From positions 203,061 to 267,060 of the forward strand of contig NZ_CAXUSG020000008.1 of the NCBI RefSeq assembly GCF_964253915.1: a DNA stretch of 64,000 bases, read 5' to 3'. The notes under the pieces were generated by a model. It ran no database searches, was not told where the DNA came from, and saw nothing but the letters and a program-made list of their open reading frames with translations. Below, piece by piece: positions 8,077-15,796 of the stretch. The stretch comes from Metarhizobium sp964253915 (GTDB lineage: Bacteria > Pseudomonadota > Alphaproteobacteria > Rhizobiales > Rhizobiaceae). The stretch's first letter is position 1. Each line of letters opens with the position of its first letter. Both the position numbers and the translations under genes were made by a program.

Positions 8077-8976
8077 TTAGCCCCCGTAGACGGACTTGGT
8101 CAACGCGCGGACGGCGCTTGCCGTGCGCGGGCCGAAACCGAGCATGTGCAGGCCATCCATGCGGATGATGGCCTTGTTCTGGGCGGCGGGCGTCAGCCCG
8201 AGTGCCGGATGGGCGATGATTTCCTGGACGCCGGCATCGTGATTGCCGCCACGCTCCATCATCAGGATGACGTCAGGTTTGGCTTCGATGATCGCCTCGT
8301 CGGTCAGCGGCTTGTAGCCGGGGAAGGTGCCGACGGCGTTGACCAGGCCGGACAGCTTCAGGATGCCGTCGGCGGCCGTGCCGGTGCCGGAGGCCATGAC
8401 CCGGCCGTTCTGCATGCTGAGGATGAAGATCACCCGCTTGCGCTCGCTTTCCGGCCGCTTTGCAGCTTCGGCGATGGCCGCGTCGAGGTCGGCCGCGACG
8501 CTTTCCTCAAGCTTCTTGGCCTTGTCTTCGACATTCAGGAAGGCGCCGACGGCATCGATCTTCTTCAGGATGCCGTCGCGGTCGAAGGTTTCCGGCACCG
8601 TCGCGAAAGGCACGCTGGCGCTTTTCAAGACGCTCAGCGCTTCCGGCGGGCCGGAGCCTTCAATGGCGATGATCGCCGACGGATTGACGGCGAGAACACC
8701 TTCAGGCGAAAGCGCACGCATGTAGCCGACATCGGGAAGCTTGGTTACCGCTTCCGGGTACAGGCTGGTCGAATCGCGCGCCACCAGCCGGCCTTCCTCA
8801 CCGAGAGCATAGATGATCTCGGTCACGGCGCCGCCGATGGATACCAGCCGCGACGTATCGGCCGGCTTGGCATCCTCGGCTTTCGCCGGTGCTGTAAAGG
8901 GAAGGGCCAGCACGACACCGGCCAGCACCAGGTGCCGGAGTGTCGTGCGTCGGGCTGTCTTGAAGGGTCTCGTCAT
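8077..8976 (-). CDS. hmuT: Periplasmic hemin-binding protein HmuT
   Basis: 299 residues with a signal peptide (basic TRPFKTARRTTLRH, hydrophobic core, cleavage near APAKAEDA). The mature part is a TroA-type binding protein (LVSIGGAVTEIIYALGEEGRLVARDSTS would be the first lobe; the Tyr of VGYMRAL is a plausible heme ligand). Captures heme in the periplasm for HmuUV. Confidence 0.92.
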   Translation of the reverse strand: MTRPFKTARRTTLRHLVLAGVVLALPFTAPAKAEDAKPADTSRLVSIGGAVTEIIYALGEEGRLVARDSTSLYPEAVTKLPDVGYMRALSPEGVLAVNPSAIIAIEGSGPPEALSVLKSASVPFATVPETFDRDGILKKIDAVGAFLNVEDKAKKLEESVAADLDAAIAEAAKRPESERKRVIFILSMQNGRVMASGTGTAADGILKLSGLVNAVGTFPGYKPLTDEAIIEAKPDVILMMERGGNHDAGVQEIIAHPALGLTPAAQNKAIIRMDGLHMLGFGPRTASAVRALTKSVYGG

Positions 8977-8986
8977 TGTGCCGTCC

Positions 8987-10042
8987 TCAGGCTGCTACGC
9001 TTGCATCCGCACGCGGCAGATTTTCGACGAGCGAGCGCCATGCTTCGCGTTCGCCGGAACCTTCCTGCCGCTTGCCGAAGAATTGAATGATCAGCTCGCC
9101 CTTGGCATTAAATGCCTCGACCGAGGTGACGGTACCGTCGGAGGTCGGCTTGCGCACGGCCCATGCTTCGGCGATGTGGTCCTGGCGCAGGTGCAGGTGG
9201 AAGCTCGGATCGAGCACGTTGATCCACGGGCCCATGGCCTGGATATTGGACACCGGGCCACCATGGATCTGCACCATGCCGCGATTGGCAACGAACACCA
9301 TGATCGGCAGGCCCTCGGTGGCGGCTGCGCCGTTCAGCATCTCGGTGACGGCACCCGGTGCCAGCTGCCAGGCGTAATCGTCGCCGACGATGCGCACGGC
9401 GGTCTGGCGGGCGATCTTCAGCTTTTTCAGCATGCCGAAGAACTGGTGGGTGTCGGTCATCTGGCTCCAGTGCTCGCGCAAGGTTTCCGAGGTGACATCA
9501 GGATCGAAATCATCGTTGCTGGTGATCTCTTCGGCGACGAATTCCTGCGACTGGTCCTCGATGCGGAAATCGGCGACGATGACGCGGTAGGCGTCGACGT
9601 CAGAGGCAGGGCGCAGGTGCAGCTTGAACACCGCGTCGCCCGCCTTGTCGAAATATTGCAGGCTGAGACGTTCCTGCTCGCCATCCTTCTTCGTCACGGC
9701 AAATCCATAGGCCCAGACCTTGTTGAAGATGCGCATGTCCATGTTTTCGCCGAGCGTCAGCGACACCATCTCGGAAATCTTGATGGTTTCGAACACGCCG
9801 ATCTTTTCGTGCACGGCGCTTTCATTGCGGGTCAGGGCCATGACTTCGCCGAGTTCCTTGACGCGCTCCAGAAGCCGGTTCGGGCTGGCATCGATGCGGG
9901 TCACGGTCAGGCCGGTTTCGGCGGCGACAAGTGCCGCCTCCGAAATACAGAGATTGGCGGCCAGGTCACGCTCGCGCAGCTTGGGATTTTCCGCACGGTA
10001 AGCGCGAATTTCGGCGGGGGTCGGTTTTTTGCTCTCGGTCAT
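8987..10042 (-). CDS. hmuS: Hemin-degrading/transport factor HmuS (HemS family)
   Basis: 351 residues with two HemS repeats (about 40-170 and 210-340), each ending in similar beta-sheet motifs (MDMRIFNKVWAYGFAV and HLHLRQDHIAEAWAVRKP). The family binds heme in the cytosol and releases iron or hands heme on. The second gene of the hmu operon, directly after hmuP. The window also carries an IsdG-type oxygenase at 13316, so two heme-handling routes coexist. Confidence 0.92.
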   Translation of the reverse strand: MTESKKPTPAEIRAYRAENPKLRERDLAANLCISEAALVAAETGLTVTRIDASPNRLLERVKELGEVMALTRNESAVHEKIGVFETIKISEMVSLTLGENMDMRIFNKVWAYGFAVTKKDGEQERLSLQYFDKAGDAVFKLHLRPASDVDAYRVIVADFRIEDQSQEFVAEEITSNDDFDPDVTSETLREHWSQMTDTHQFFGMLKKLKIARQTAVRIVGDDYAWQLAPGAVTEMLNGAAATEGLPIMVFVANRGMVQIHGGPVSNIQAMGPWINVLDPSFHLHLRQDHIAEAWAVRKPTSDGTVTSVEAFNAKGELIIQFFGKRQEGSGEREAWRSLVENLPRADASVAA

Positions 10043-10051
10043 GTCGAATGC

Positions 10052-10234
10052 CTATTTGTTGAGGATAAGTTTGCCCTGACGGGTAATTTTCATACGGTAG
10101 ATCGTGCCTTCGTGGCGGATGATCACCTCGCTCTCGCCACCGAACAGGTCAGCGGTGTCGATCACCCGCGTGCCGGTTTCAGGCGGGCGGGGGGAGGTCC
10201 GATCGGTCAATTTGTCAAGTTTATCAGTGATCAT
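10052..10234 (-). CDS. hmuP: Hemin uptake protein HmuP
   Basis: 60 residues. The C-terminal half (EVIIRHEGTIYRMKITRQGK) is the HmuP signature. In Bradyrhizobium and Brucella HmuP/BhuP acts with Irr to activate the heme receptor gene, so a regulatory role is likely. First gene of the operon, 61 bases from the IRO box. Confidence 0.92.
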   Translation of the reverse strand: MITDKLDKLTDRTSPRPPETGTRVIDTADLFGGESEVIIRHEGTIYRMKITRQGKLILNK

Positions 10235-10294
10235 CTCGCATCGGCAATATTGTCTGGCGGAGAGGTCGGTCGCCTCCCCCTCGTGTGATTTATC

Positions 10295-10311
10295 TTGACT
10301 CTCATAATCAA
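10295..10311. promoter_or_regulatory. Iron-responsive operator (IRO box), RirA-type
   Basis: TTGA (10295-10298), nine bases, TCAA (10308-10311), matching the rhizobial IRO consensus TGA-N9-TCA bound by RirA under iron-replete conditions. It lies between divergent hmuP (left) and the small ORF/secreted protein/tonB set (right), so one site could repress both sides. Confidence 0.7.
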
Positions 10312-10335
10312 GCTTAACTAAGGAGGCAATAGCGG

Positions 10336-10377
10336 ATGAAAACTGTCAACTTTGAAATTGCAATTTTCGGCCGATGA
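10336..10377 (+). CDS. Possible 13-residue leader peptide upstream of the tonB operon
   Basis: ATG at 10336 opens a 13-codon frame (MKTVNFEIAIFGR, then TGA). It is preceded by a near-perfect AAGGAGG ribosome site nine bases away, far better than those of neighbouring genes. It lies 25 bases after the IRO box and 59 bases before the next gene. No known family; too short to judge by composition. It could be a leader that couples translation to expression of the next gene, or an orphan small protein. Confidence 0.4.
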   Translation: MKTVNFEIAIFGR

Positions 10378-10436
10378 TTCAATATGCTGGCAACCGGCGC
10401 GATGAGCGCACCGGACGGAAAAACGGGTGAGATGAG

Positions 10437-10865
10437 ATGAAGAATCTGGGTGTGCTCGCTGTCTCGGCGGCAATGGCAATGGTCTCGGCCGGAACGGCTT
10501 TCGGCCAAGATGCAACGGCTGCCGCCGGGCTCGATGTGGAGCTCAATGCGCTGGTCCCCTCCCAGAAGGGCTGCATGATGACCTTCATCGCCAAGAATGC
10601 CATGCCGACGCCGCTCAAGAAGATTTCCTTCGAGCTCGCCTTCTTCAACGAGAAGAACATCGTCGACCGCATCACCGTCCTCGATTTCCGTGATCTGCCG
10701 GTCAACAAGAAGCGGGTGCGCCAGTTCGACATGCCGGGCGTCAAGTGCGAGACGATCAGCCGCATCCTGATCAACGACACGCCGGTTTGCGATGGTGCGG
10801 CACCCGGTGAATGCATGAAAAATCTGGTGACGCGCTCGCAAATCTCCGTTCCGTTCGAAGGTTGA
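10437..10865 (+). CDS. Small secreted protein of unknown function preceding tonB
   Basis: 142 residues with a clear signal peptide (hydrophobic VLAVSAAMAMVSAGTAFG, cleavage near FGQDA). The mature part has four cysteines (in QKGCMMTF, GVKCETI, TPVCDG, GECMK) that could form two disulfides, and looks like a beta-sandwich. It lies between the IRO box and tonB on the same strand, 118 bases before tonB. I recall such proteins only as conserved hypotheticals. An envelope role in iron or heme acquisition is inferred from position only. Confidence 0.8.
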   Translation: MKNLGVLAVSAAMAMVSAGTAFGQDATAAAGLDVELNALVPSQKGCMMTFIAKNAMPTPLKKISFELAFFNEKNIVDRITVLDFRDLPVNKKRVRQFDMPGVKCETISRILINDTPVCDGAAPGECMKNLVTRSQISVPFEG

Positions 10866-10983
10866 ACGCTCATGGGACAAGCGGGGCCATACGGATCTCC
10901 TCTGGTTTCGGGCCGCTCCGTCTGTCCCCGTAGTCTGATGACGACGGCAAAAGCCGCCTCGGCGGCCAGCCGGAGGATCGAGC

Positions 10984-12441
10984 ATGATCTATTCTAGAAA
11001 ACTGCGGCTCACCGCCGCGTCGCCGGCCTTGCCCAATGCCGGCGAAGGAGTGAACGACAATACGCCGGGTCTGATGGCCGGGCACGAGATGTCGGATCTC
11101 ACTGGCGTTCCACGCCAGCCGGCCAGCGAGTCGGCGCTGCATTATGCCCGCGTCTCGCAAATCGGCTCTTTCCCGGAACATGCCGCGGAAGAGAGCGAAC
11201 CGGAAACCACCCACAGCGTCGATGCCGTGCCGGAAAAGGCCGCGCCGACAGTACGCCGCCGCGTGGCGCGGACCTTGACGGCCAGCCTGGTATCCCTCGT
11301 TGCCCATGCTGCCATCTTCAGCTTCCTGGCCGCCACGATGGTGGCGGAGCCGGAGGAGCCGCAGGAAGAAGCCGGTTCCGTCGTCAGTGTCACCATTCTC
11401 GGCGATGCCGAATTCGACCAGCTTGCCGCCGGCGATCCTGAGATCGTCTCTGCCGAAGAGGTAGAGCCTGATATGGTCGAGCCTGCCGAACCGGAGGCGG
11501 TGGAAACCGAGACTGTCGAACCGGTTGAGACGGCGGAAGCCGTTCCGCTGGAAACCCAACAGGCCGAACCCGTGGAGACACAGCAGGCCGAACCGATGGA
11601 AACCACGGAAGCACAGCCTGTCGAGGCCCAGCCGACCGAGCCGGTGGAAACGGTAATGGAAGCCGTGCCCGTCCAGTCCTCGATCGTTCAGACAGAGGCT
11701 GTTGCCGCACTCGAGCCTGAGGTGCTGACGTCTGCGGTGCCGGCCGAACCGATCGTTACCCAGCCGATTGCGTCTGCCCTTCCCGAAACCGTTGAAGTCA
11801 CCGAGGCAACGCCGGTAACGCCGACGGTGCAGCCGGTCGAGACCGTCCAGGCGGTCGAAGCGACGCCGGTGACGCCTGTCGAGCAGCCGGTCGAAGAGAT
11901 CAAGCCGGTGGAAGAAAAGCCGGTCGCCAAAAAGCCGGTTGAAAAGAAACCCGTCGAGAAAAAGCCGGTTGTAAAACCCAAGCAGAAGCTTGTGGAAAAA
12001 CCGAAGAAGAAGCCCGATACCAAGCGCCAGGCCGGCGCCCAGGGCGATGCCCGCCAGGATCGCAAGAAGGGTTCGGCGGACGGCCAGGAGCAGGCGAACC
12101 AGAACCAGAACGGTTCGAAGAACGCCGGCCGCAGCTCCAATGCCGGCAGTGCCGCCGTTGCCAACTATCCCGGCAAGGTGCAATCGAAGATCCGCCGCTC
12201 GGTGCGTGTTCCGTCCGCATTCAAGCGTGAAAAGGCTTCGATGAGCGTTCGTGTCCGGTTGACCATCGGGTCCTCGGGGGCGCTGACCTCCTTGTCCGTC
12301 GCCCGCAGCTCCGGCGTGCCGGAACTCGACAAGGCCGTGCTTGATGGTGTGCGCCGCGCTTCGCCATTCCCGCCGCTGCCGGCGGAATGGGGCAAGCCGA
12401 GCTGGTCCTTCTCCCAGGAGGTCCAGGTCACCGGACGATAA
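10984..12441 (+). CDS. tonB: TonB-family energy transducer
   Basis: 485 residues. A long cytoplasmic N-terminus (1-95) precedes a single membrane helix (about 98-120). Then comes a Pro/Glu/Val-rich periplasmic spacer with repeats (VETQQAEP; then KKPVEKKPVEKKP) and a C-terminal TonB domain (about 395-485, YPGKVQSKIRRSVRVP ... ARSSGVPELDKAVLDGVRR). CCGGAGGATCGAGC precedes the ATG. It couples proton-motive force to outer-membrane receptors. No exbB or exbD is nearby, so it must use partners encoded elsewhere. A terminator follows. Confidence 0.92.
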   Translation: MIYSRKLRLTAASPALPNAGEGVNDNTPGLMAGHEMSDLTGVPRQPASESALHYARVSQIGSFPEHAAEESEPETTHSVDAVPEKAAPTVRRRVARTLTASLVSLVAHAAIFSFLAATMVAEPEEPQEEAGSVVSVTILGDAEFDQLAAGDPEIVSAEEVEPDMVEPAEPEAVETETVEPVETAEAVPLETQQAEPVETQQAEPMETTEAQPVEAQPTEPVETVMEAVPVQSSIVQTEAVAALEPEVLTSAVPAEPIVTQPIASALPETVEVTEATPVTPTVQPVETVQAVEATPVTPVEQPVEEIKPVEEKPVAKKPVEKKPVEKKPVVKPKQKLVEKPKKKPDTKRQAGAQGDARQDRKKGSADGQEQANQNQNGSKNAGRSSNAGSAAVANYPGKVQSKIRRSVRVPSAFKREKASMSVRVRLTIGSSGALTSLSVARSSGVPELDKAVLDGVRRASPFPPLPAEWGKPSWSFSQEVQVTGR

Positions 12442-12461
12442 TCTCCTGCTGTTTCATGAGG

Positions 12462-12493
12462 CCCGCGACGTCCCTGCCGTCGCGGGTTTTTTT
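12462..12493 (+). terminator. Rho-independent terminator after tonB
   Basis: CCCGCGACG (12462-12470) / CGTCGCGGG (12478-12486) with a seven-base loop and a T7 run (12487-12493), 20 bases after the tonB stop. Confidence 0.93.
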
Positions 12494-12624
12494 ATGCCTG
12501 AAAAAGCGTGAAATAATATGATGAAAATAGTCTACTTTATACTTTACTCTGACAATCAAGTTTATTAGGGTCCAGCCGCGTTGACGAGTCAGCGCGACCG
12601 TCGAAACAGCGAAACGGGTGCAGG

Positions 12625-13029
12625 ATGGCCAAGAAATTCAAGAAGGGTTCCGACCGCAACAACCGCGAACAGGCCCAGCCGCAGGTGGCTGTGGCCGATA
12701 GCGGCAGATCGAGCCTCGATGGCCGCAGCTTCCTGTATGTCGGCGGCCGGGACTGCCAGGTCGCGCATCTGCGCCAGATCGCCAGCAGCTATGGCGCCGA
12801 GCTTATCCACCACGACGGCGGCCTGCGTGAAGCCGTCTCGCGCATCGACACGGTCCTGCCTTCGGTCGATTGCGTCTTCTGCCCGATCGACTGCATCAGC
12901 CACGACGCCTGTCTGCGCGTGAAGAGCGGCTGCAAGAAGTTCGGCAAGGCATTCATTCCCTTGCGCAACGGCAGCAAGTCGAGCCTGGAGCGCGCGCTTT
13001 TGACCATGCACGAACGAGATACAAAATGA
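12625..13029 (+). CDS. DUF2325 domain protein
   Basis: 134 residues. After a basic tail (MAKKFKKGSDRNN) the DUF2325 core follows: FLYVGGRDCQVAHLRQIASS, then HHDGGLRE and CVFCPIDCISHDACLRVKSGC. The CxxxD-type cysteines and His could bind metal. The family is uncharacterised. It overlaps the next gene by ATGA and is upstream of a heme oxygenase-like gene, so a metal-related role is plausible but not shown. Confidence 0.85.
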   Translation: MAKKFKKGSDRNNREQAQPQVAVADSGRSSLDGRSFLYVGGRDCQVAHLRQIASSYGAELIHHDGGLREAVSRIDTVLPSVDCVFCPIDCISHDACLRVKSGCKKFGKAFIPLRNGSKSSLERALLTMHERDTK

Positions 13030-13304
13030 ACGACGAACGCCAAAACGGCTTCATGATGATCGGCCTGCACAAGCTGGCGGCCCAGAATGGCGATGGCCTG
13101 GTGCCGGAGCTGTACGAATTGCTGCGGCGGGATCATTTGAAGCGATTGGAATATCCGAATGTCGAGACCTTCCCGGCCTGGGAAGCCCGCCGGCCGGGCG
13201 AGGAGCCTTTGGAGCCGCTTGGGGATGCCGCACGCGACGGCAAGAATATCGTTGCTTTTGCTGCCAAAACCGGAGAAAAAAGCTCAAGGAAACGGCAGGT
13301 CTGA
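13026..13304 (+). CDS. Small hypothetical protein between DUF2325 and heme oxygenase-like genes
   Basis: 92 residues from the ATG at 13026, which overlaps the DUF2325 stop (ATGA), a translational-coupling arrangement. The N-terminal half looks helical (GLHKLAAQNGDGLVPELYELL), the C-terminus is basic. I do not recognise a family. It sits 11 bases before the HmuQ-like gene, so all three are probably one operon. Confidence 0.75.
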   Translation: MNDERQNGFMMIGLHKLAAQNGDGLVPELYELLRRDHLKRLEYPNVETFPAWEARRPGEEPLEPLGDAARDGKNIVAFAAKTGEKSSRKRQV

Positions 13305-13315
13305 AAGAGGCAACA

Positions 13316-13630
13316 ATGTTCGTAGCGATGAATCGGTTCAAGGTGGCAGTCGGGTCGGAAACGGCTTTCGAGGATATCTGGCGCAACCGCAATTCGACGC
13401 TTTCGGAAATGCCGGGGTTCCAGCAGTTTCACATGCTGCGCGGCAAGACCAATGCTGACGAGGGGTACACGCTGTACGCCTCGCACACCATCTGGGAAAG
13501 CGAGCAGCATTTCTCCGATTGGACCAAGTCGGAAAATTTCCGCGCCGCCCATCGCAACGCCGGCGACCACAAGGCGATCTATCTCGGACCGCCATCCTTC
13601 GAAGGTTTTAACGCCGTCGAAGGCATCTGA
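13316..13630 (+). CDS. hmuQ: IsdG/HmuQ-like heme-degrading monooxygenase
   Basis: 104 residues, the antibiotic-biosynthesis-monooxygenase fold: MFVAMNRFKVAVGSE, PGFQQFHMLRGK, SHTIWESEQHFSDWTKSENFRAAHR. Its length and motifs match HmuQ/HmuD of Bradyrhizobium and BhuQ of Brucella, which split heme to release iron. The position near hmu/tonB supports this. The symbol is by similarity; a generic ABM-domain quinol oxygenase is the alternative. A GCAGGATC/GATCCTGC inverted repeat (13641-13669) follows. Confidence 0.8.
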   Translation: MFVAMNRFKVAVGSETAFEDIWRNRNSTLSEMPGFQQFHMLRGKTNADEGYTLYASHTIWESEQHFSDWTKSENFRAAHRNAGDHKAIYLGPPSFEGFNAVEGI

Positions 13631-13693
13631 GCGTGGACGCGCAGGATCCGGATCGCATCGAGATCCTGCCGAATTCCGCAGCGCTGACGGTTA

Positions 13694-14068
13694 TCAGGCC
13701 GTCCGCCGGACGAAGATGAAGCCGAGGCCCACGGCAAGCCAACCCGCCATCATCGCGATACCACCCGCAGGCGCTGCCATCGGGAACAATGCCGCGCCAT
13801 TGTAATGGCGATAGAGCAGGTCGCCGGCAAACAGCAGCGTGCCGAGGCCGAGCAACAATCCGGCAATCGAAGCGGTGCGGAAGCGTTCGAGGCTGGCGGC
13901 CAGCGCGACGAGGGCAGGGGCATGCGCAAGGCACATGGTGGAGGCGTTGCCGAGCAGGTGGCCGTCGCCGAGATGCGAAGCGGCCGCCGCAAGGCCGACG
14001 CCCGCCATTCCCAGTACGCCGGCGGCAAGGAGAAGCAGGGGGCGGACGATGTTGGCTGATGTCATCAT
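13694..14068 (-). CDS. DUF423 family membrane protein
   Basis: 124 residues from the first of two ATGs at 14068. Four hydrophobic segments are seen, including LLLLAAGVLGMAGVGLAAAASH and the conserved GDLLYRHYNG near residue 85. The family (YgdD-like) is of unknown function. It converges on the heme oxygenase gene. Confidence 0.88.
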   Translation of the reverse strand: MMTSANIVRPLLLLAAGVLGMAGVGLAAAASHLGDGHLLGNASTMCLAHAPALVALAASLERFRTASIAGLLLGLGTLLFAGDLLYRHYNGAALFPMAAPAGGIAMMAGWLAVGLGFIFVRRTA

Positions 14069-14168
14069 AAAATTTCCCGGAACAGGGCCGCTGCAGCCAC
14101 AGGGAATTGCAACGGCGTAAAATGAAAATCTCGGTTTTTTGAAGGAACCGGATGCCGTAGCGGCTGCC

Positions 14169-14558
14169 TCAGGGCTGGTTCTGCATGTGATGGGCAAGGC
14201 GTTCGACCGGCGCCCAGATGATCTCGCGCAGCTTTTCGCTGGCGATCGTCTCGTCCATCGCCTGGCGGAAGCACAACAGCCATTCGTCACGCTCGGCCGG
14301 GCCGATCTCGGCGACGAAATGGCGCCGCCGCAGCATCGGATGGCCGCGCTTGTCGGTGTAGAGCGGCGGGCCGCCGAGATAACCGGTGAGGTATTCGTAG
14401 AATTTTTCACGCGAGCCGGAAAGATCAGGCGGATGGATGGCGCGGCAGCGCGCCGCTTCCGGCAGGGTATCCATCAGCATGTAAAAACGGTCGGTCAGCG
14501 CCCGGAGCGTCGCATCGCCGCCGATGGCTTCGTACAATGTGATGGTTTCTTCGGACAC
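14169..14558 (-). CDS. Group II truncated hemoglobin
   Basis: 129 residues from a GTG at 14558 with AAGGAG upstream; the frame is open further but lacks a ribosome site. ITLYEAIGGDATLRALTDRFY is the A-B helix region with the B10-type Tyr. RRRHFVAEIGPAERDEWL holds the proximal His (F8). This fits 2/2 globins used in oxygen or nitric-oxide chemistry. The exact role here is unknown. Confidence 0.88.
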   Translation of the reverse strand: MSEETITLYEAIGGDATLRALTDRFYMLMDTLPEAARCRAIHPPDLSGSREKFYEYLTGYLGGPPLYTDKRGHPMLRRRHFVAEIGPAERDEWLLCFRQAMDETIASEKLREIIWAPVERLAHHMQNQP

Positions 14559-14682
14559 CCGGCACTCCTTTTTGTTCGTTTTGCCCGTTTCTTTTTCCTG
14601 TCGCAATGGCGTTGGCGGCGATGCGTCGTTTCGGCGCGTCGGCATTTCTTTTTTCAGCCTTCAAAGGCCGAGGATTGACAAA

Positions 14683-14696
14683 ACCGTCCAGACGGT
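14683..14696. promoter_or_regulatory. Palindromic operator upstream of tetR/SMR pair
   Basis: ACCGTC-CA-GACGGT is a perfect 6+2+6 palindrome. It lies right after a TTGACA -35-like hexamer (14675-14680) and 14 bases before the TetR ATG. It is a good candidate for autoregulation by the TetR protein. Confidence 0.65.
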
Positions 14697-14709
14697 CTTT
14701 TTATGTCTC

Positions 14710-15273
14710 ATGTCAGAATCGCACCGCCGCAAGAAACAGCCGCAACTCGTCCGCCGTCAGCTTGTCGACGTTGCGGCGCAGATTGCGTTCGAGCGTGGCA
14801 TCGGTGCGGTCACGCTCGATGCGGTGTCTGAAGCGGCCGGCGTCAGCAAGGGTGGTCTCCTGCACCATTTCCCCGGCAAGGTGGCCTTGCTCGACGGTCT
14901 TTTCGACCGGCTTGTCGACGAGATGGATGCTGCAATCGAGGCGGCGATGATCGTCGACCCGCTGCCGCATGGGCGTTTCACCCGTGCCTATCTGCGTGTC
15001 GTGGTCGATCTCAAGGAGCAGCCGGGCGAAAACCAGCAATGGGCCGGCCTCACCATGGCGCTGCTCAATGAGCCACATCTGCGGGCGCGCTGGCGTCAAT
15101 GGGTCGATCGGCGGGCCGGGGAGTATGTCGGCACGGATTCGTCGCTGAACGCCGCCATCGTGCGGTTTGCCGCCGATGGCCTGTGGCTGGCGGAGATAGT
15201 CGGCAGCCACGATCTGAGCGCCGAAACGCGGCGCGCCCTGATCGAGCGCCTGTCGGCATTGACGCTCTCCTGA
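14710..15273 (+). CDS. TetR-family regulator
   Basis: 187 residues from the ATG at 14710. The N-terminal HTH is typical (LVDVAAQIAFERGIGAVTLDAVSEAAGVSKGGLLHHFPGK split over residues 18-58). The C-terminal ligand domain is of the QacR/RmrR kind. It lies 23 bases before an SMR pump gene, so it most likely represses that pump and itself through the palindrome at 14683-14696. Inducer unknown, presumably toxic cations or aromatics. Confidence 0.88.
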   Translation: MSESHRRKKQPQLVRRQLVDVAAQIAFERGIGAVTLDAVSEAAGVSKGGLLHHFPGKVALLDGLFDRLVDEMDAAIEAAMIVDPLPHGRFTRAYLRVVVDLKEQPGENQQWAGLTMALLNEPHLRARWRQWVDRRAGEYVGTDSSLNAAIVRFAADGLWLAEIVGSHDLSAETRRALIERLSALTLS

Positions 15274-15296
15274 GCGCTTCCAGAGGAATATCCACC

Positions 15297-15638
15297 ATGA
15301 ACCCCGCATTTGTCTATGGCCTGCTGTTTGTCGCTGTCGCGCTTGAGGTCGTCGGAACCTCGGCCTTGCAGATGTCGCAGCAGTTCAGCCGTCTGTGGCC
15401 GTCGCTGCTGGTTTTCGTCTGTTATGGCGGCGCCTTCTATTGCCTGTCCTTTGTCTTGCGCACCATTCCGGTCGGCATTGCTTATGCGATCTGGAGTGCG
15501 TTGGGCATCGTGCTGATCTCGATGGTCGGCGTCGTGGCGTTCCGCCAGAAGCTCGATCTGGCGGCGATCATCGGGCTCGGCTTCATCATCCTCGGCGTCG
15601 TCATCGTCAACCTGTTCTCAAAATCGGTTTCACACTGA
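15297..15638 (+). CDS. Small multidrug resistance (SMR) efflux protein
   Basis: 113 residues, four membrane segments. The conserved Glu of helix 1 (ALEVVGTSALQMS, about residue 14) couples proton and drug transport. The signature GIAYAIWSALGIVLIS is present. CAGAGGAATATCCACC precedes the ATG. Dimeric EmrE/QacE-type proton antiporter in the inner membrane, paired with the TetR gene. Confidence 0.92.
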   Translation: MNPAFVYGLLFVAVALEVVGTSALQMSQQFSRLWPSLLVFVCYGGAFYCLSFVLRTIPVGIAYAIWSALGIVLISMVGVVAFRQKLDLAAIIGLGFIILGVVIVNLFSKSVSH

Positions 15639-15727
15639 AAATCCGCGGCGGCTGCGGCTGAAAACGATGCCCTGGGCTGTCTGTCCGGGCCATCATGTCG
15701 TGCATTTCCGTCGTTTTTGATGGAACA

Positions 15728-15742
15728 ACTTCGTTTTGAAGT
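15728..15742. promoter_or_regulatory. Short inverted repeat upstream of thuA
   Basis: ACTTC-N5-GAAGT (15728-15742) lies 54 bases before the thuA ATG. A second GAAGC follows at 15749. It is a possible regulator site; it is short, so chance occurrence is possible. Confidence 0.3.
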
Positions 15743-15796
15743 GCTTTGAAGCAAGACTGTTTTCATGATTTTGGCATTGCAGAAGGAGAAGCCGTC

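Noticed and set aside
12540..12600. IRO box before the DUF2325 gene
   Set aside because: TGA-N9 is followed by TTA rather than TCA, so no clear RirA site.
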